A stretch of DNA of 64,000 nt from Achromobacter sp. UMC71 (GCF_014170305.1 NZ_LZZT01000015.1:310001-374000); one strand, 5' to 3'. Numbered from the stretch's first letter, positions 45,034-54,734 are shown. A program made the numbers and translations. The notes: generated by a model not told the origin, from the sequence alone.

Positions 45034-47127
45034 ATGCAAGCCCTTAACCGCGCCGTCGCCGTCGCCACCAGCCGCAACGACATCGTCCTGGCGGTGCTGA
45101 TCGTCTCGATCATCTTCATGATGATCCTGCCGCTGCCCACGACGCTGGTCGATGTGCTGATCGGCGCCAACATGACGCTATCGGCGATCCTGCTGATGGT
45201 GGCCATGTACCTGCCGTCGCCGCTGGCCTTCTCATCGTTCCCCTCGGTGCTGCTGGTCACCACGCTGTTCCGCCTGGGCATTTCCATCGCCACCACCCGC
45301 CTCATCCTGCTGCAGGGCGATGCCGGCCACATCATCGAGACCTTCGGCAATTTCGTGGTGGGCGGCAACCTGATCGTGGGCCTGGTGGTGTTCCTGATCC
45401 TCACCATCGTCCAGTTCGTCGTCATCACCAAGGGCGCCGAGCGCGTGGCCGAAGTGGCGGCGCGCTTTTCGCTGGATGCCATGCCGGGCAAGCAGATGTC
45501 GATCGACGCGGACCTGCGCGCCGGCACCATCGACATGGACGAGGCCCGCAAGCGCCGCTCGATAGTGGAAAAGGAAAGCCAGCTGTACGGCGCCATGGAC
45601 GGCGCCATGAAGTTCGTCAAGGGCGATGCCATCGCCGGGCTGATCATCGTGGCGGTCAACCTGCTGGGCGGCATCCTCATCGGCACCATGCAGCGCGGCC
45701 TGACCGCTGGCGAAGCGGTGCAGGTGTATTCGATCCTAACCATCGGCGACGGCCTGATCGCGCAGATCCCGGCGCTGTTCATCGCCATCTGCGCCGGCAT
45801 CATCGTGACCCGGGTGCAGACCGGTGACGGTCCGTCCAACGTCGGCAAGGACATCGGCGCGCAAGTGCTGGCCCAGCCTCGCGCCCTGCTTATCGCCGCC
45901 GCCATTGCGGTCGGCATGGGCCTGATCCCGGGCATGCCCACCCTGACCTTCCTGGCACTGGCCGCCGTGGTCGGCACCATCGGCTTCGTGCTGCTGCGCG
46001 GCACACGCAAGGTGGTGGACGAGAAGACCGGCGAGATCACCGAGATCCCGGCGCTGGCGGCCGACGGCCAGAAGCCGCAGGCCAAACCGCGCGCCGACGG
46101 CAGCGCCGAGTTCGCCCCTACCCTGCCGCTGATGATCGATGTGGCTGCCGCGCTGCAACGCAGCTTCAATGCCGACGAGCTGAACGACGAGCTGCTCAAG
46201 ATCCGCCGCGCGCTGTACTTCGACCTGGGCGTGCCGTTTCCCGGCATCCAGCTGCGCTTTAACGATGCGCTGCCGGCGGACACCTACAACATCCTGCTGT
46301 CCGAAGTGCCGGTGTCGCAGGGCAAGCTGCGCCCCGGCGCGGTGCTGGTGCGCGACACGGAGCAGAACCTGCAGGCGCTGCAGGTGCCCTACGACACGGA
46401 CAAGCGCTTCCTGCCGAACATCCCCACCATCTGGGTCGACGCCGCGTTCGCGCCCACCCTGTCGGCAGCCGGCATTCCGTTCCTGGATCCGCACCAGGTG
46501 CTGACCTGGCACCTGGCATTCGTGCTGAAGAAATACTCGTCGGACTTCATCGGCATCCAGGAAACCCGGTTCCTGCTGACGGCCATGGAAGACCGCTTCC
46601 CCGACCTGGTCAAGGAAGCGCTGCGGGTGATGCCGGTGCAGAAGATCGCCGAGATCCTGCAGCGGCTGGTGTCCGAGGACATCTCGGTGCGCAACCTGCG
46701 CGCCGTACTGGAGGCGCTGATCGAATGGGGCCAGAAGGAAAAGGACTCAGTGCTGCTGACGGAATACGTGCGGGTCTCGCTCAAGCGCCACATCAGCTAC
46801 AAGTATTCCAGCGGCCAGAACATCCTGCCGGCCTACCTGCTGGCGCCGAACGTGGAAGAAACCGTGCGCGGCGCCATCCGCCAGACGTCAGCGGGCAGCT
46901 ACCTGGCGCTGGACCCGGGCGCTTCCAAAAAGCTGGTGGACAACATCAAGCGCGCCACCGGCGACCTGACGGCCGCGGCGCAAAAGCCCGTGCTGCTGAC
47001 CTCGATGGACATCCGCCGCTATCTGCGCAAGATGATCGAGCAGGACCTGTACGAACTGCCAGTGCTGTCCTACCAAGAGCTGACGCAGGAAATCAACGTG
47101 CAGCCGCTGGCCAGGGTGGACCTGTGA
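45034..47127 (+). CDS. bcrD: T3SS export gate protein BcrD (SctV/LcrD family)
   Basis: A 697-aa protein. The N-terminal half has about eight TM helices (DIVLAVLIVSIIFMMILPLPTTLVDVLIG...) with the FHIPEP-type cytosolic loop MDEARKRRSIVEKESQLYGAMDGAMKFVKGDAIAG. The C-terminal half is the cytosolic ring domain that docks chaperones and the gatekeeper. A TTG at 45022 (overlapping the previous stop) is an alternative start, but the ATG at 45034 gives MQALNRAVAVATSRNDI, the usual beginning. Confidence 0.95.
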   Translation: MQALNRAVAVATSRNDIVLAVLIVSIIFMMILPLPTTLVDVLIGANMTLSAILLMVAMYLPSPLAFSSFPSVLLVTTLFRLGISIATTRLILLQGDAGHIIETFGNFVVGGNLIVGLVVFLILTIVQFVVITKGAERVAEVAARFSLDAMPGKQMSIDADLRAGTIDMDEARKRRSIVEKESQLYGAMDGAMKFVKGDAIAGLIIVAVNLLGGILIGTMQRGLTAGEAVQVYSILTIGDGLIAQIPALFIAICAGIIVTRVQTGDGPSNVGKDIGAQVLAQPRALLIAAAIAVGMGLIPGMPTLTFLALAAVVGTIGFVLLRGTRKVVDEKTGEITEIPALAADGQKPQAKPRADGSAEFAPTLPLMIDVAAALQRSFNADELNDELLKIRRALYFDLGVPFPGIQLRFNDALPADTYNILLSEVPVSQGKLRPGAVLVRDTEQNLQALQVPYDTDKRFLPNIPTIWVDAAFAPTLSAAGIPFLDPHQVLTWHLAFVLKKYSSDFIGIQETRFLLTAMEDRFPDLVKEALRVMPVQKIAEILQRLVSEDISVRNLRAVLEALIEWGQKEKDSVLLTEYVRVSLKRHISYKYSSGQNILPAYLLAPNVEETVRGAIRQTSAGSYLALDPGASKKLVDNIKRATGDLTAAAQKPVLLTSMDIRRYLRKMIEQDLYELPVLSYQELTQEINVQPLARVDL

Positions 47128-47152
47128 GACCGCGCGCAACCGGAGCCCCGAC

Positions 47153-48521
47153 ATGAGCGAAGCGCTGGAACTGCGCGTGCTGTCAGGCCTGCATCGCGAC
47201 GCCCGCTGCCTGGTCGAAGACGGCTCGGTGCTGGGCGCCGATCCGGCCTGCGACATCGTGCTGGCCGACGACGGCATGGGGCCGCGCGCAGCCCGGGTGC
47301 GCATCGGCGCGGCCGGCTGGGACCTGGCGATGGACAACGGCCAGACCGGCGCTACCGCCGACAGCACGCCCGGCACGCCGTTCAACCGTCCGGTGCCGTT
47401 GGGCCCGGTGTGGATCACGGTCGCCCGGCGCGACGACCCTTGGACGAACGCGCCAGATGCAGCCAATGATGCGTCGGCGCAGGCCGCGGCAGAGGCGGCG
47501 CCGGGTGCCGCGATGGTCGAGACCACGGCGGGGGGCGGCGCCTGCCGCCGCTGCGCCCGCCATCGACGAAGACCGCCAGCTGGAACGCCGCCTGCCCTTG
47601 CCGCCCGCACAGGGCCGGCGCCGCAAGCGCGATTCCTGGCCCATGGCGCTGGGCCTGGCCGCCGTGGTGCTGACCATCATCGTCGCCATCGCGCTGGCGC
47701 TGATGCCGCCGTCCTCCGCCACGCGCGCCCCGCAGGTCGATCCGCGCCTGGCCGCGGCGGAAAAATCCGTGGGCCAGATCTCCGCCGTGTTCGACCGCAT
47801 GGGCCTGGCCTCGCGGCTGCACGTATCGATGTCGCGCGACGGCATGGTCACGGTGTCGGGCTGGGTCCGCAACGCCGCCGAGCAGGACGCGGTGGCATCG
47901 GCGCTGTCGCAGATCTGGCCCATGCCGGCCATGCGCGTCAGCAACGAAGACGACGTCGTGCGCACCGCGCGTGGCGCCCTGCGCGCCTTCAACGTGCGCT
48001 ATGAACCGCGCTACGAAGGCGATGGCCGCCTGAACATCGCCGGCATCGCCAGCAGCGCGCGCGAGCGCGCGTCCGCGCTGGATGCCCTGCGCGCCCAGCT
48101 GCCCGGCATGACCGTGCTGGGCAATGACATCGCGCTGACGCAACAACTGAGCGACACGCTGTCCAGCCAGCTGGTGGACGCCGGCCTGTCGGGCGTAACG
48201 CTGGCCTGGAAACCCGATCACCTGGAGATCGCGCCCGGCGCGCTGGACGACGACCAGCAGACCCGCCTGCAGGAGCTGGTGGACGACTTCAACAAGAGCT
48301 ACCTGGGCGTGGCCAAGCTGGCTGCGGCCAGCGCCGCGCCGGCGGCCGACAGCGTGCCATTCGTGATCCGCAGTGTGGTGGGCGGCCCCCAGCCCTTCGT
48401 GGTGCTGGAAGACGGCAGCAAGTTGCTGGTGGGCGGCGTCTACCGCAAGTACCGCCTGGTTGCCGTGGAAAACACCCGCATCATCTTCGAAGGCCCGCGC
48501 ACGGCCATCGTCACCCGTTGA
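47153..48521 (+). pseudogene. bscD: T3SS inner-membrane ring protein BscD (SctD/YscD), frameshifted in a G-run
   Basis: The first part in frame (ELRVLSGLHRDARCLVEDGSVLGADPACDIVLADDGMGPRAARVRIG) is an FHA domain and runs to about 47535. The rest (TM QGRRRKRDSWPMALGLAAVVLTIIVAIALALM, then periplasmic BON/ring domains to FEGPRTAIVTR) is in another frame. The two join if one G is removed from the six-G run at 47530-47535, giving about 455 aa. As printed, the first frame ends in a long unrelated tail at 48004. This is either a real null or slippage allele, or a base error; all flanking genes are intact. Confidence 0.85.
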
Positions 48522-48550
48522 TTCCCTGAACCTCCGACGCCACCGCCCGC

Positions 48551-48823
48551 ATGAACGACCCGACCGCCCTGACCGAACTGGAACAACGCCTGGCCGCCCC
48601 CGGCGGCGGCGACCTGCGCGCGACGCTGACGCAACGCCTGGCCGCGCTGGAGCAGTCCGCCCGCGCGCGCCTGGATACCGGTCTGGTACCCGTCGCATTC
48701 CAGCAATGCCAGGCCGTGGCCCAAGCCGCGGCGGCTGCGCGCGAGGTGCTTGCCGAACTACCGCTAGACCCCCACCAGGCCGGCGCCGTTGCGCCGCCCG
48801 CCTTCCCTCCCTTGACCCGCTAG
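48551..48823 (+). CDS. bscE: T3SS needle-associated protein BscE
   Basis: A 90-aa helical protein between bscD and the needle gene. MNDPTALTELEQRLAAPGGGDLRATLTQRLAALEQ is amphipathic, with an Ala/Pro-rich end. In Ysc-type systems, YscE and YscG jointly hold YscF; the TPR gene at 36316-36753 may be the other partner. The identification rests on position and size. Confidence 0.75.
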   Translation: MNDPTALTELEQRLAAPGGGDLRATLTQRLAALEQSARARLDTGLVPVAFQQCQAVAQAAAAAREVLAELPLDPHQAGAVAPPAFPPLTR

Positions 48824-48833
48824 GAGACGCACC

Positions 48834-49100
48834 ATGGCACTGAACGGATTGACCGGCTCGTCCGGCCTGAATTTCAACAGCGTAAACAGCACGATCTACG
48901 ACAGCATCCGCTCGCAGGAGAGCAACCTGCAGACCACGCTGTCCAATATGCGCACCAACGCCGACGGCAGCGTCTCGCAGGCAGACATGCTGAAGATGCA
49001 GCAGCAGGTGCAGCAATGGACCATGCTGATCGAAATTCAAAGCACGATTACCAAGCAGATCGCGGATTCGCTCAAGGGCGTGATCCAGAAGGCCAGCTAG
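48834..49100 (+). CDS. bscF: T3SS needle subunit BscF (SctF/YscF family)
   Basis: An 88-aa needle protein that polymerises into the needle. It starts MALNGLTGSSGLNFNSVNST and the two helices (IYDSIRSQESNLQTTLSNMRTNADGSVSQADMLKMQQQVQQWTMLIEIQSTITKQIADSLKGVIQKAS, here given only as motif NTDGSVSQADMLKMQQQVQQW) match YscF/PrgI. It is the last gene of the bopN array. AGGAGACGC precedes the ATG. Confidence 0.95.
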   Translation: MALNGLTGSSGLNFNSVNSTIYDSIRSQESNLQTTLSNMRTNADGSVSQADMLKMQQQVQQWTMLIEIQSTITKQIADSLKGVIQKAS

Positions 49101-49129
49101 GGCCTGCCTTTACGGGTGTCGCGGCGGGC

Positions 49130-49573
49130 CTAGACCGACCGCATCATGAAGGCGGGATCGCGCCGCAGCGCGTTGACGTCGGGTTCGGCGCGCGCGCTGC
49201 GTTTTTCCCAGGATTCGACCTGGTTCAGCAGCGCCTCGATCGCGGCCAGCAGCGCGTCCGCGCCGCATTGTTCGCGCGGCACGCCTAGCTGCAGGTGCAT
49301 GCGTCCGTCGGGCGCCGCACAGGCCACCACGCCGCCGCCTGCCTGCAGGAAATTGCCCTGCGCGGCCAGCAACGCCTGGGAGCCGTCCATCTTGCCCGCG
49401 CCCACCGCGCACGACAGCAGGACCTGCCCGCGCGCGCCGTGCGCCATCAGCTGCACCAGATGGCGGCCGTCGAACGCCAATTGACACAGGCCGCCGTCAG
49501 CCGCCGCCAGCGCGGGAATGCCCAACGCGAGTCCGAGGTCGGAGAGTATCCGGGCGAAGTGGGGATCTGGCAC
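49130..49573 (-). CDS. T3SS chaperone-like protein at the right end of the locus
   Basis: A 147-aa acidic protein with the CesT/SycE pattern: ILSDLGLALGIPALAAADGGLCQLAFDGRHLVQLMAHGARGQVLLSCAVG, then a long C-terminal helix ADALLAAIEALLNQVESWEKR. The start codon is GTG at 49573. In B. bronchiseptica the gene next to bscF at this end may be bcr4, the chaperone of the inner rod BscI; I cannot confirm it from sequence. It is convergent with bscF. Confidence 0.65.
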   Translation of the reverse strand: MPDPHFARILSDLGLALGIPALAAADGGLCQLAFDGRHLVQLMAHGARGQVLLSCAVGAGKMDGSQALLAAQGNFLQAGGGVVACAAPDGRMHLQLGVPREQCGADALLAAIEALLNQVESWEKRSARAEPDVNALRRDPAFMMRSV

Positions 49574-49727
49574 GATGACGGTTCTGCAATGCCGGGCGCC
49601 GCCAGGTTGTCGCGGCCACCCGAAATGCGGGAGATGTAAGAGGCGCCATTATGGCACTCGTTGCGTGGCGCGCCCAGGCCCCTGAGCGCGCTTGGGCCAC
49701 TGCCTGGACGGGCACCGCGGCGCGGTG

Positions 49728-51200
49728 TCAGAGTGGCACGGCCGCCCGCTCGCGCCCCACCTTGGCCAGCCGCCGCGGATCGCCTTCCAGGCTGTGCCAC
49801 AGGCGCAGCAATCGATCCGCGCCGGTGTCGCGCGCATCGATCGCATAGCGCGCGTAGTCCAGCCAGTGCCGCTCGTCCGGCGCCAGGCCGCCCTCAGCCA
49901 CCGCCAGCACGTCGTTCGCCAGCGCCCGCACGGCGTCATCATGCAAGGCATCACGCATGGCATCGGCGCGCATCGCGCGCAGCCGCAACCAGCCCCATGC
50001 GCGCAGCAGGTCTTCGGCTTGCCCCAGGTTGCGCATCAGGCCCAGCTGCAGCGCCGACGGCGCCATCACCAGCGTCGCCGCCACTGCCTGCCCGGCCTCG
50101 CCGATCAGTTGCGCGTCAGCAAAGCCCGCGCCCGGGCCGCGGCCTTCGATATAGCCGCTAGCGCCCAACCGGGCGTACAGCGCTTCGATGCCGCCCGGCT
50201 GCCGCCAGGCCGCGCGCAACTCGTCCAGGGATGGGTGCGCCGCCAGCCGGTAGCGCCAGCGCGCATCCAGGAAATGCGCGAACTGCGAATACTCGAAGTG
50301 GCCGCCCTGCGGCGCGATCGTCACCGCCTCGCCGGTATCTGTGCGCCGGCCCGGCCAGCCATCCGACGCCAGGAACGCCGACAGCGACGGCGCGCCATCC
50401 AGGTGCACGCCGGTGGCCGACTTGTAGCCATCGTCCACCGCCAGCGGCAGGCAGCGGCTGACGGTACCCGGCGCGAACATCCAGCGGAAATAGTCACCCA
50501 GGTCCACGAAAGGACGCTCAGGCAGGCGTTGCAGATAGTGATCGCCGGCATAGCGCGAATGGCGGAACATGCGGTCCCACACCGTCAGCCGGTTTTCCTT
50601 CAGGCCCGTGACCCGGCCGTTTTCCAGCGGACTGTTAGCAAAGAGCGCGATGCTGGCCGGCGTCAGCGCCAGCACCACGTTCAGCGCGCGCGCCGCCTGC
50701 GCCACGTCCACCGACGTGCAGGGGCTGTTCTGCGCCTTGGCGTCGATGCCGACGCGATGCAGCCAGTCGCGATGCCCCACCAGTTCGCGGTAGATCGGCC
50801 GCGGCACATACACGGAGGCATACCAGGTCGGGTCCAGCGTGCACTGCGGATGCTCGGAGGCATTCATCACCACCGCGTCTTCCGCCGCCAGCGCCGTGCT
50901 GGCGTCATGCAGTTCCCGCGTCACGCGCCGCGCCAGTTCGTTCAGGCCGCCTTGCGCTTCCGACACCGGCGCGAACGCGGTCTCGAGCAGATTGAAGCCA
51001 TTGTCCAGGCCGCTTTCTCCCGCCTCGACCGATACGCCCACCGCCTGCCCGTTGATGCGCACCATGTCCGGCGCCTCGTCACGGGCAGCCTTGATGGCCG
51101 CCAGCGCCTCGAAATAGCTCGCCACCGGATGGCTGGCGCCGGTATCCCGGTGCGCCACCGCCATTTCCATTTCCAGCCCCAACGTCTGCCCCGCCACCAT
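49728..51200 (-). CDS. Glutamate-cysteine ligase family (GCS2-like) carboxylate-amine ligase
   Basis: A 490-aa protein starting MVAGQTLGLEMEMAVAHRDTG; the GLEMEM motif is the conserved ATP/Mg-binding start of the GCS2 fold. Other family features are CTLDPTWYASVYVPRPIYRELVGH, and DLGDYFRWMFAPGTVSR. A ligase that joins glutamate or another acid to an amine is likely, but not necessarily gamma-glutamylcysteine synthesis. Start at 51200 is chosen because AAGGAG lies nine bases upstream; longer TTG/ATG starts exist. It shares the strand with LysR, and is next to a Bug receptor, suggesting a small catabolic or conjugation unit. Confidence 0.75.
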   Translation of the reverse strand: MVAGQTLGLEMEMAVAHRDTGASHPVASYFEALAAIKAARDEAPDMVRINGQAVGVSVEAGESGLDNGFNLLETAFAPVSEAQGGLNELARRVTRELHDASTALAAEDAVVMNASEHPQCTLDPTWYASVYVPRPIYRELVGHRDWLHRVGIDAKAQNSPCTSVDVAQAARALNVVLALTPASIALFANSPLENGRVTGLKENRLTVWDRMFRHSRYAGDHYLQRLPERPFVDLGDYFRWMFAPGTVSRCLPLAVDDGYKSATGVHLDGAPSLSAFLASDGWPGRRTDTGEAVTIAPQGGHFEYSQFAHFLDARWRYRLAAHPSLDELRAAWRQPGGIEALYARLGASGYIEGRGPGAGFADAQLIGEAGQAVAATLVMAPSALQLGLMRNLGQAEDLLRAWGWLRLRAMRADAMRDALHDDAVRALANDVLAVAEGGLAPDERHWLDYARYAIDARDTGADRLLRLWHSLEGDPRRLAKVGRERAAVPL

Positions 51201-51278
51201 CACAACGGTCTCCTTGTTGTTATACGAATCACGCTGCATGAGTAACGGCAATGCCGCCGCCGTTCCCGGCGGACGGTT

Positions 51279-52184
51279 TCAGGCGAGTTCGGGCATGCTG
51301 CCGAAACGCCGCGTCAGGATATCAACGAAAGCCTCGGTCACGACCGAAGGCGCCGTCTGCGCGGGATAGGCCATGCAGACCCGCACCGGCAATTTGGGCG
51401 TGAACGGACGGATCGCCAACTGCTGCGAGAACACGTCCGCGATATAGGGATTGACGATGCCCAGGCCGGTACCGGCGGCCGCCAGCGCGCAGATCGTCGA
51501 AGAATACGTAGTCTCGATTTCCGACACGGGCTGCACCTGATGGGCCAGCATCGCGCCGCGCAGTTGCAAGTAGACGTCGTCATCCGCGTTCAGCACCAGC
51601 AGCCGGCGTTCGTTCAGATCGGCAATGCCGATCGACGGCAACGCGGCCAGCGGATGATCCGGCCGCATCACGCAGACCGCCGCGCTCTCGTGCAGGCTTT
51701 CCAGCGACAGGTGCGCACCGTCCAGCGGCACCGTCGTCACCACCACGTCGTAAGTGCCGTGCAGCAGCCCTTCGCGCAGATATTGGCTGCCCACCGTCTG
51801 CATGTTGATGTGCACGTCCGGGTAGCGCTGGGCGAACTCTTCGACCGCCCCCGGCAGCATGCCCAGGCCCAGTGCCGGCGTGCAAGCCAGCCGCAGCACC
51901 CCGCTGCCGCTGCGGCGCATGGCCGCCACGCGGTCCTCGATGCGCTCGAGCCCGACGAAATGGCGCTTGACGGTATCGAACAGGTCCTTGGCCTCGCGCG
52001 TCGGGCGCAGGCGGCCGCGTTCCATGTCGAACAGCTTCAGGCCGCTGGCCTGCTGGGCTTGCGACAGCAAACGGCTGATCGACGGTTGCGTGGTACGCAG
52101 CATTTGCGCCGCGCCGGTCGTGGTACCGGCCAGCATTACCGCGTGGAAGGCTTCGATCTGACGGAAATTCAGCGGTCGGCTCAT
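51279..52184 (-). CDS. LysR-family transcriptional regulator
   Basis: A 301-aa LysR protein. The N-terminal helix-turn-helix is NFRQIEAFHAVMLAGTTTGAAQMLRTTQPSISRLLSQAQQASGLKLFDMERGRLRPT, and the effector domain follows (GSGVLRLACTPALGLGMLP...). It is divergent from the Bug gene, with a palindromic 140-bp gap, so the Bug and propeller genes are probable targets. The GCS2-like gene downstream may be another. Confidence 0.92.
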   Translation of the reverse strand: MSRPLNFRQIEAFHAVMLAGTTTGAAQMLRTTQPSISRLLSQAQQASGLKLFDMERGRLRPTREAKDLFDTVKRHFVGLERIEDRVAAMRRSGSGVLRLACTPALGLGMLPGAVEEFAQRYPDVHINMQTVGSQYLREGLLHGTYDVVVTTVPLDGAHLSLESLHESAAVCVMRPDHPLAALPSIGIADLNERRLLVLNADDDVYLQLRGAMLAHQVQPVSEIETTYSSTICALAAAGTGLGIVNPYIADVFSQQLAIRPFTPKLPVRVCMAYPAQTAPSVVTEAFVDILTRRFGSMPELA

Positions 52185-52208
52185 GGGATCACAGGGTATA
52201 GCAAACCT

Positions 52209-52239
52209 GCATAGGCTATGCCGAAAAAAGAATTTTTTC
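52209..52239. promoter_or_regulatory. Palindromes between lysR and the Bug gene
   Basis: GCATAG-G-CTATGC (52209-52221) is a perfect odd dyad, and GAAAAAA-GAA-TTTTTTC (52223-52239) is a perfect 7-3-7 dyad right after it. The first is a good candidate LysR-type binding site and also resembles T-N11-A; the second could be a UP-type or promoter element. Confidence 0.45.
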
Positions 52240-52325
52240 AAATACTCTTCGGCTCCTACACTCTTGGCTCCCAGGGCGCCGGCTCACGGCGCTCCCTTCA
52301 AATCCAACTGCTGTAGGGAAATACC

Positions 52326-53330
52326 ATGCGTTCATGCCGTCCCTTGCGCCGCCGCGTTTTGCAGACCCTGTGCTTGACCCTCGCCGGCGCTGTCCTGCCG
52401 TTCGCCGTCCAAGCTCAAACCCAAAACCCGGCCAATTATCCGGACCGTCCGTTGCGAATCATCGTGCCCTTCACCGCGGGTGGCAGTTCGGACATCCAGG
52501 GGCGCTTGCTGGCTGAACACCTGGGCAAACTTTACGGCCAATCCGTCGTCGTCGAAAACCGTCCCGGCGCCGGCGGCCACATCGGCGGCAAATACGTGGC
52601 CGATTCGGGCCCCGACGGCTACACCCTGCTGCTCGGCTCCATCGGCTTGCACGCCACCTACGGCGTCTACAAGACCCTGAATTACCGTCCCGCCGACGAC
52701 CTCAAGGTCATCACCATCGTCGCCGAAATGCCACACGTCGTGGTGGCCAACCCGGCGCTCGAAGCCAACACCCTGTCGGAACTGACCGCGCAGGCCAAAG
52801 CCAAGCCCGACTCCATCCACTTCGGCTCGGCCGGCGTGGGATCCTCGGTGCATATGGTAGGCGAACTTTACAAGATGGCCGCCCAGGCCCCGATCGTGCA
52901 CATCCCCTACCGCGGCAGTTCAGCCGCCACCAACGACCTGCTCGGCGGCCAGATCCAGCTGCTGTTCGAAAACGTGCCCACCACCATCGGCTACATCCAG
53001 ACCGGCAAGCTCCGTGCCCTGGCCATCACCGGCGCCACCCGCTCGCCGGCGCTGCCCAACGTGCCCACCGCGACCGAAGCCGGCCTGCCCGGCCTGACCG
53101 TCACCTCGTGGACCACGCTGGCCGCCAGCAAGGACGTGCCCGATGCCCTGATCGACAAGATCAGCGCCGACCTGCGCCGCGTCTATGCCGACCCCGCTTT
53201 TCGCGCCGGCCTGGAACGCCTGGGCATGACGCCGGTAGGCAACAGCCCCGCCGACGCGCGCGAGTTCGTCGAACGCGAGCGTGCCCGCTGGAACAAGGTC
53301 ATCGAGACCGAACACATCAGCGCAGGCTAA
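52326..53330 (+). CDS. Bug/TctC family substrate-binding protein
   Basis: A 334-aa periplasmic receptor with a signal peptide (LCLTLAGAVLPFAVQAQ). Family motifs are IIVPFTAGGSSDIQGRLLAEHL, VVENRPGAGGHIGGKYVADS, and IPYRGSSAATNDLLGGQIQ. It starts 141 bases from the divergent LysR, and precedes the beta-propeller gene by 24 bases, so an operon is likely. The ligand is unknown. Confidence 0.93.
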   Translation: MRSCRPLRRRVLQTLCLTLAGAVLPFAVQAQTQNPANYPDRPLRIIVPFTAGGSSDIQGRLLAEHLGKLYGQSVVVENRPGAGGHIGGKYVADSGPDGYTLLLGSIGLHATYGVYKTLNYRPADDLKVITIVAEMPHVVVANPALEANTLSELTAQAKAKPDSIHFGSAGVGSSVHMVGELYKMAAQAPIVHIPYRGSSAATNDLLGGQIQLLFENVPTTIGYIQTGKLRALAITGATRSPALPNVPTATEAGLPGLTVTSWTTLAASKDVPDALIDKISADLRRVYADPAFRAGLERLGMTPVGNSPADAREFVERERARWNKVIETEHISAG

Positions 53331-53354
53331 GCCTATCCCCACTTTCTGTCTTTG

Positions 53355-54629
53355 ATGAACCGCATGACGACTCCTCTTATCGCCTGCCGCCGCCTGGGAG
53401 CCCCGCCGGGCCACCATTTCTTCGGCTACTACAACAAGACCGTCTGGCATCGCCGCGGCCGCTATCTGCTGGCCAACCGCACGCCGGTCAAGGACGCGGT
53501 GCTCACGCCCGAGCTGCGCGCCGAGGTCGGCTATTTCGACCTGCACGACGGCGACCGTTACCACGCGGTTGGCGCCACCACCGCGTGGAACTGGCAGATG
53601 GGCTGCCAGTTGCAATGGCTGGACGGCAAGGCCGAACCGCAGATGATCTACAACTGCCGCCGCCCAGACGGCAGCGGCTTCTACCCGGGTTTCCGTTCGG
53701 CCGTGCACAACGTCGCCACCGGCGAAACCCGCTATCTGCCGCTGCCCATCTACGTCGCCGCGCCGAGCAGCCGCTACGCCCTGTGCGTCGACTACCGGCG
53801 CCTGTACATCACGCACCAGACCATCGGCTACAGCGAACACGCGCCCGACCCGGTCGCCCTGGCGCCGGCCGACGACGGCATTCATTCGATGGATCTGGAC
53901 AGCGGCGCACACCGCCTGCTGGTCAGCTACGCGGACCTGGCCGCCTTCCATCCGCGCGCCTCGATGGAGCGCGCCATCCACTGGGTCAGCCACATCGAGG
54001 TCAACCCCTCGTCCACCCGCATCCTGTTCCTGCACCGCTGGACCGAACGCGTCAAAGACGAAACCTGCTTCCTGCACCGGCTGATCACCATGAACCCGGA
54101 CGGCAGCGACATGCGCCTGCTGGAATGCTCCGACCACCCGCTGCCGCAACTGGCCGCCGACTTCGATCCCAGCGCGGTCGGCACCTTCGACTACGAAAAG
54201 TCCGAATACCAGATCTCGCATCCGCTCTGGCGCGACGACCGCTCGATCATCGTCTGGGGGCCGCACGAGGGCAGCATCCACTATCACCTGTATGAAGACG
54301 CCCCCGGCGGCCAGGTGCAAGTGGTCGGCGATGGCGTGCTGACCGAGAACGGCCACATGACCTTCTCGCCGGTGGACACCCGCTGGCTGCTCAGCGACAC
54401 CTATCCCGATCCCGTCACGCACGAGCGCATCCTGTTCCTCTACGACATGCGCACGGGCCAGCGCCACGATCTGGGCAGCTTCTACGCCGACCCCGGCCTG
54501 TCCAAGGAAAACCGCTGCGACCTGCACCCGCGCTGGAGCCGCGACGGCACCCAGGTCTGCATCGACTCCGTGCACGAAGGCGAACGCCAGATGTATGTGC
54601 TGGACGTCGGGCCGGTCGTGAAGGGCTGA
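53355..54629 (+). CDS. Beta-propeller (WD40/TolB-like) protein, oligogalacturonide-lyase-like
   Basis: A 424-aa soluble protein with no signal peptide. Repeated blade sequences such as YNKTVWHRRGRYLLANRTPVK, VNPSSTRILFLHRWTERVKDET, YEKSEYQISHPLWRDDRSIIVW and DLHPRWSRDGTQVCIDSVHEG show a propeller. Conserved His residues occur in GAPPGHHFFGYY and HYHLYEDAP, as in oligogalacturonate lyase-type propellers. It probably acts on the compound taken up by the adjacent Bug protein; chemistry unconfirmed. Confidence 0.7.
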   Translation: MNRMTTPLIACRRLGAPPGHHFFGYYNKTVWHRRGRYLLANRTPVKDAVLTPELRAEVGYFDLHDGDRYHAVGATTAWNWQMGCQLQWLDGKAEPQMIYNCRRPDGSGFYPGFRSAVHNVATGETRYLPLPIYVAAPSSRYALCVDYRRLYITHQTIGYSEHAPDPVALAPADDGIHSMDLDSGAHRLLVSYADLAAFHPRASMERAIHWVSHIEVNPSSTRILFLHRWTERVKDETCFLHRLITMNPDGSDMRLLECSDHPLPQLAADFDPSAVGTFDYEKSEYQISHPLWRDDRSIIVWGPHEGSIHYHLYEDAPGGQVQVVGDGVLTENGHMTFSPVDTRWLLSDTYPDPVTHERILFLYDMRTGQRHDLGSFYADPGLSKENRCDLHPRWSRDGTQVCIDSVHEGERQMYVLDVGPVVKG

Positions 54630-54635
54630 AAACAG

Positions 54636-54664
54636 GCGGGGCCGCTCAAGGCAGCCCCGCTTTT
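54636..54664 (+). terminator. Terminator after the beta-propeller gene
   Basis: GCGGGGC-CGCTCAAGGCA-GCCCCGC followed by TTTT, starting six bases after the stop. It ends the Bug/propeller transcript. Confidence 0.7.
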
Positions 54665-54734
54665 ATCTGATGGACGATGCGCTGGCGCGCTGCGCGCCCA
54701 ATGATCGGCTGCCCGGCGCCAGGCTGCTTGAACG

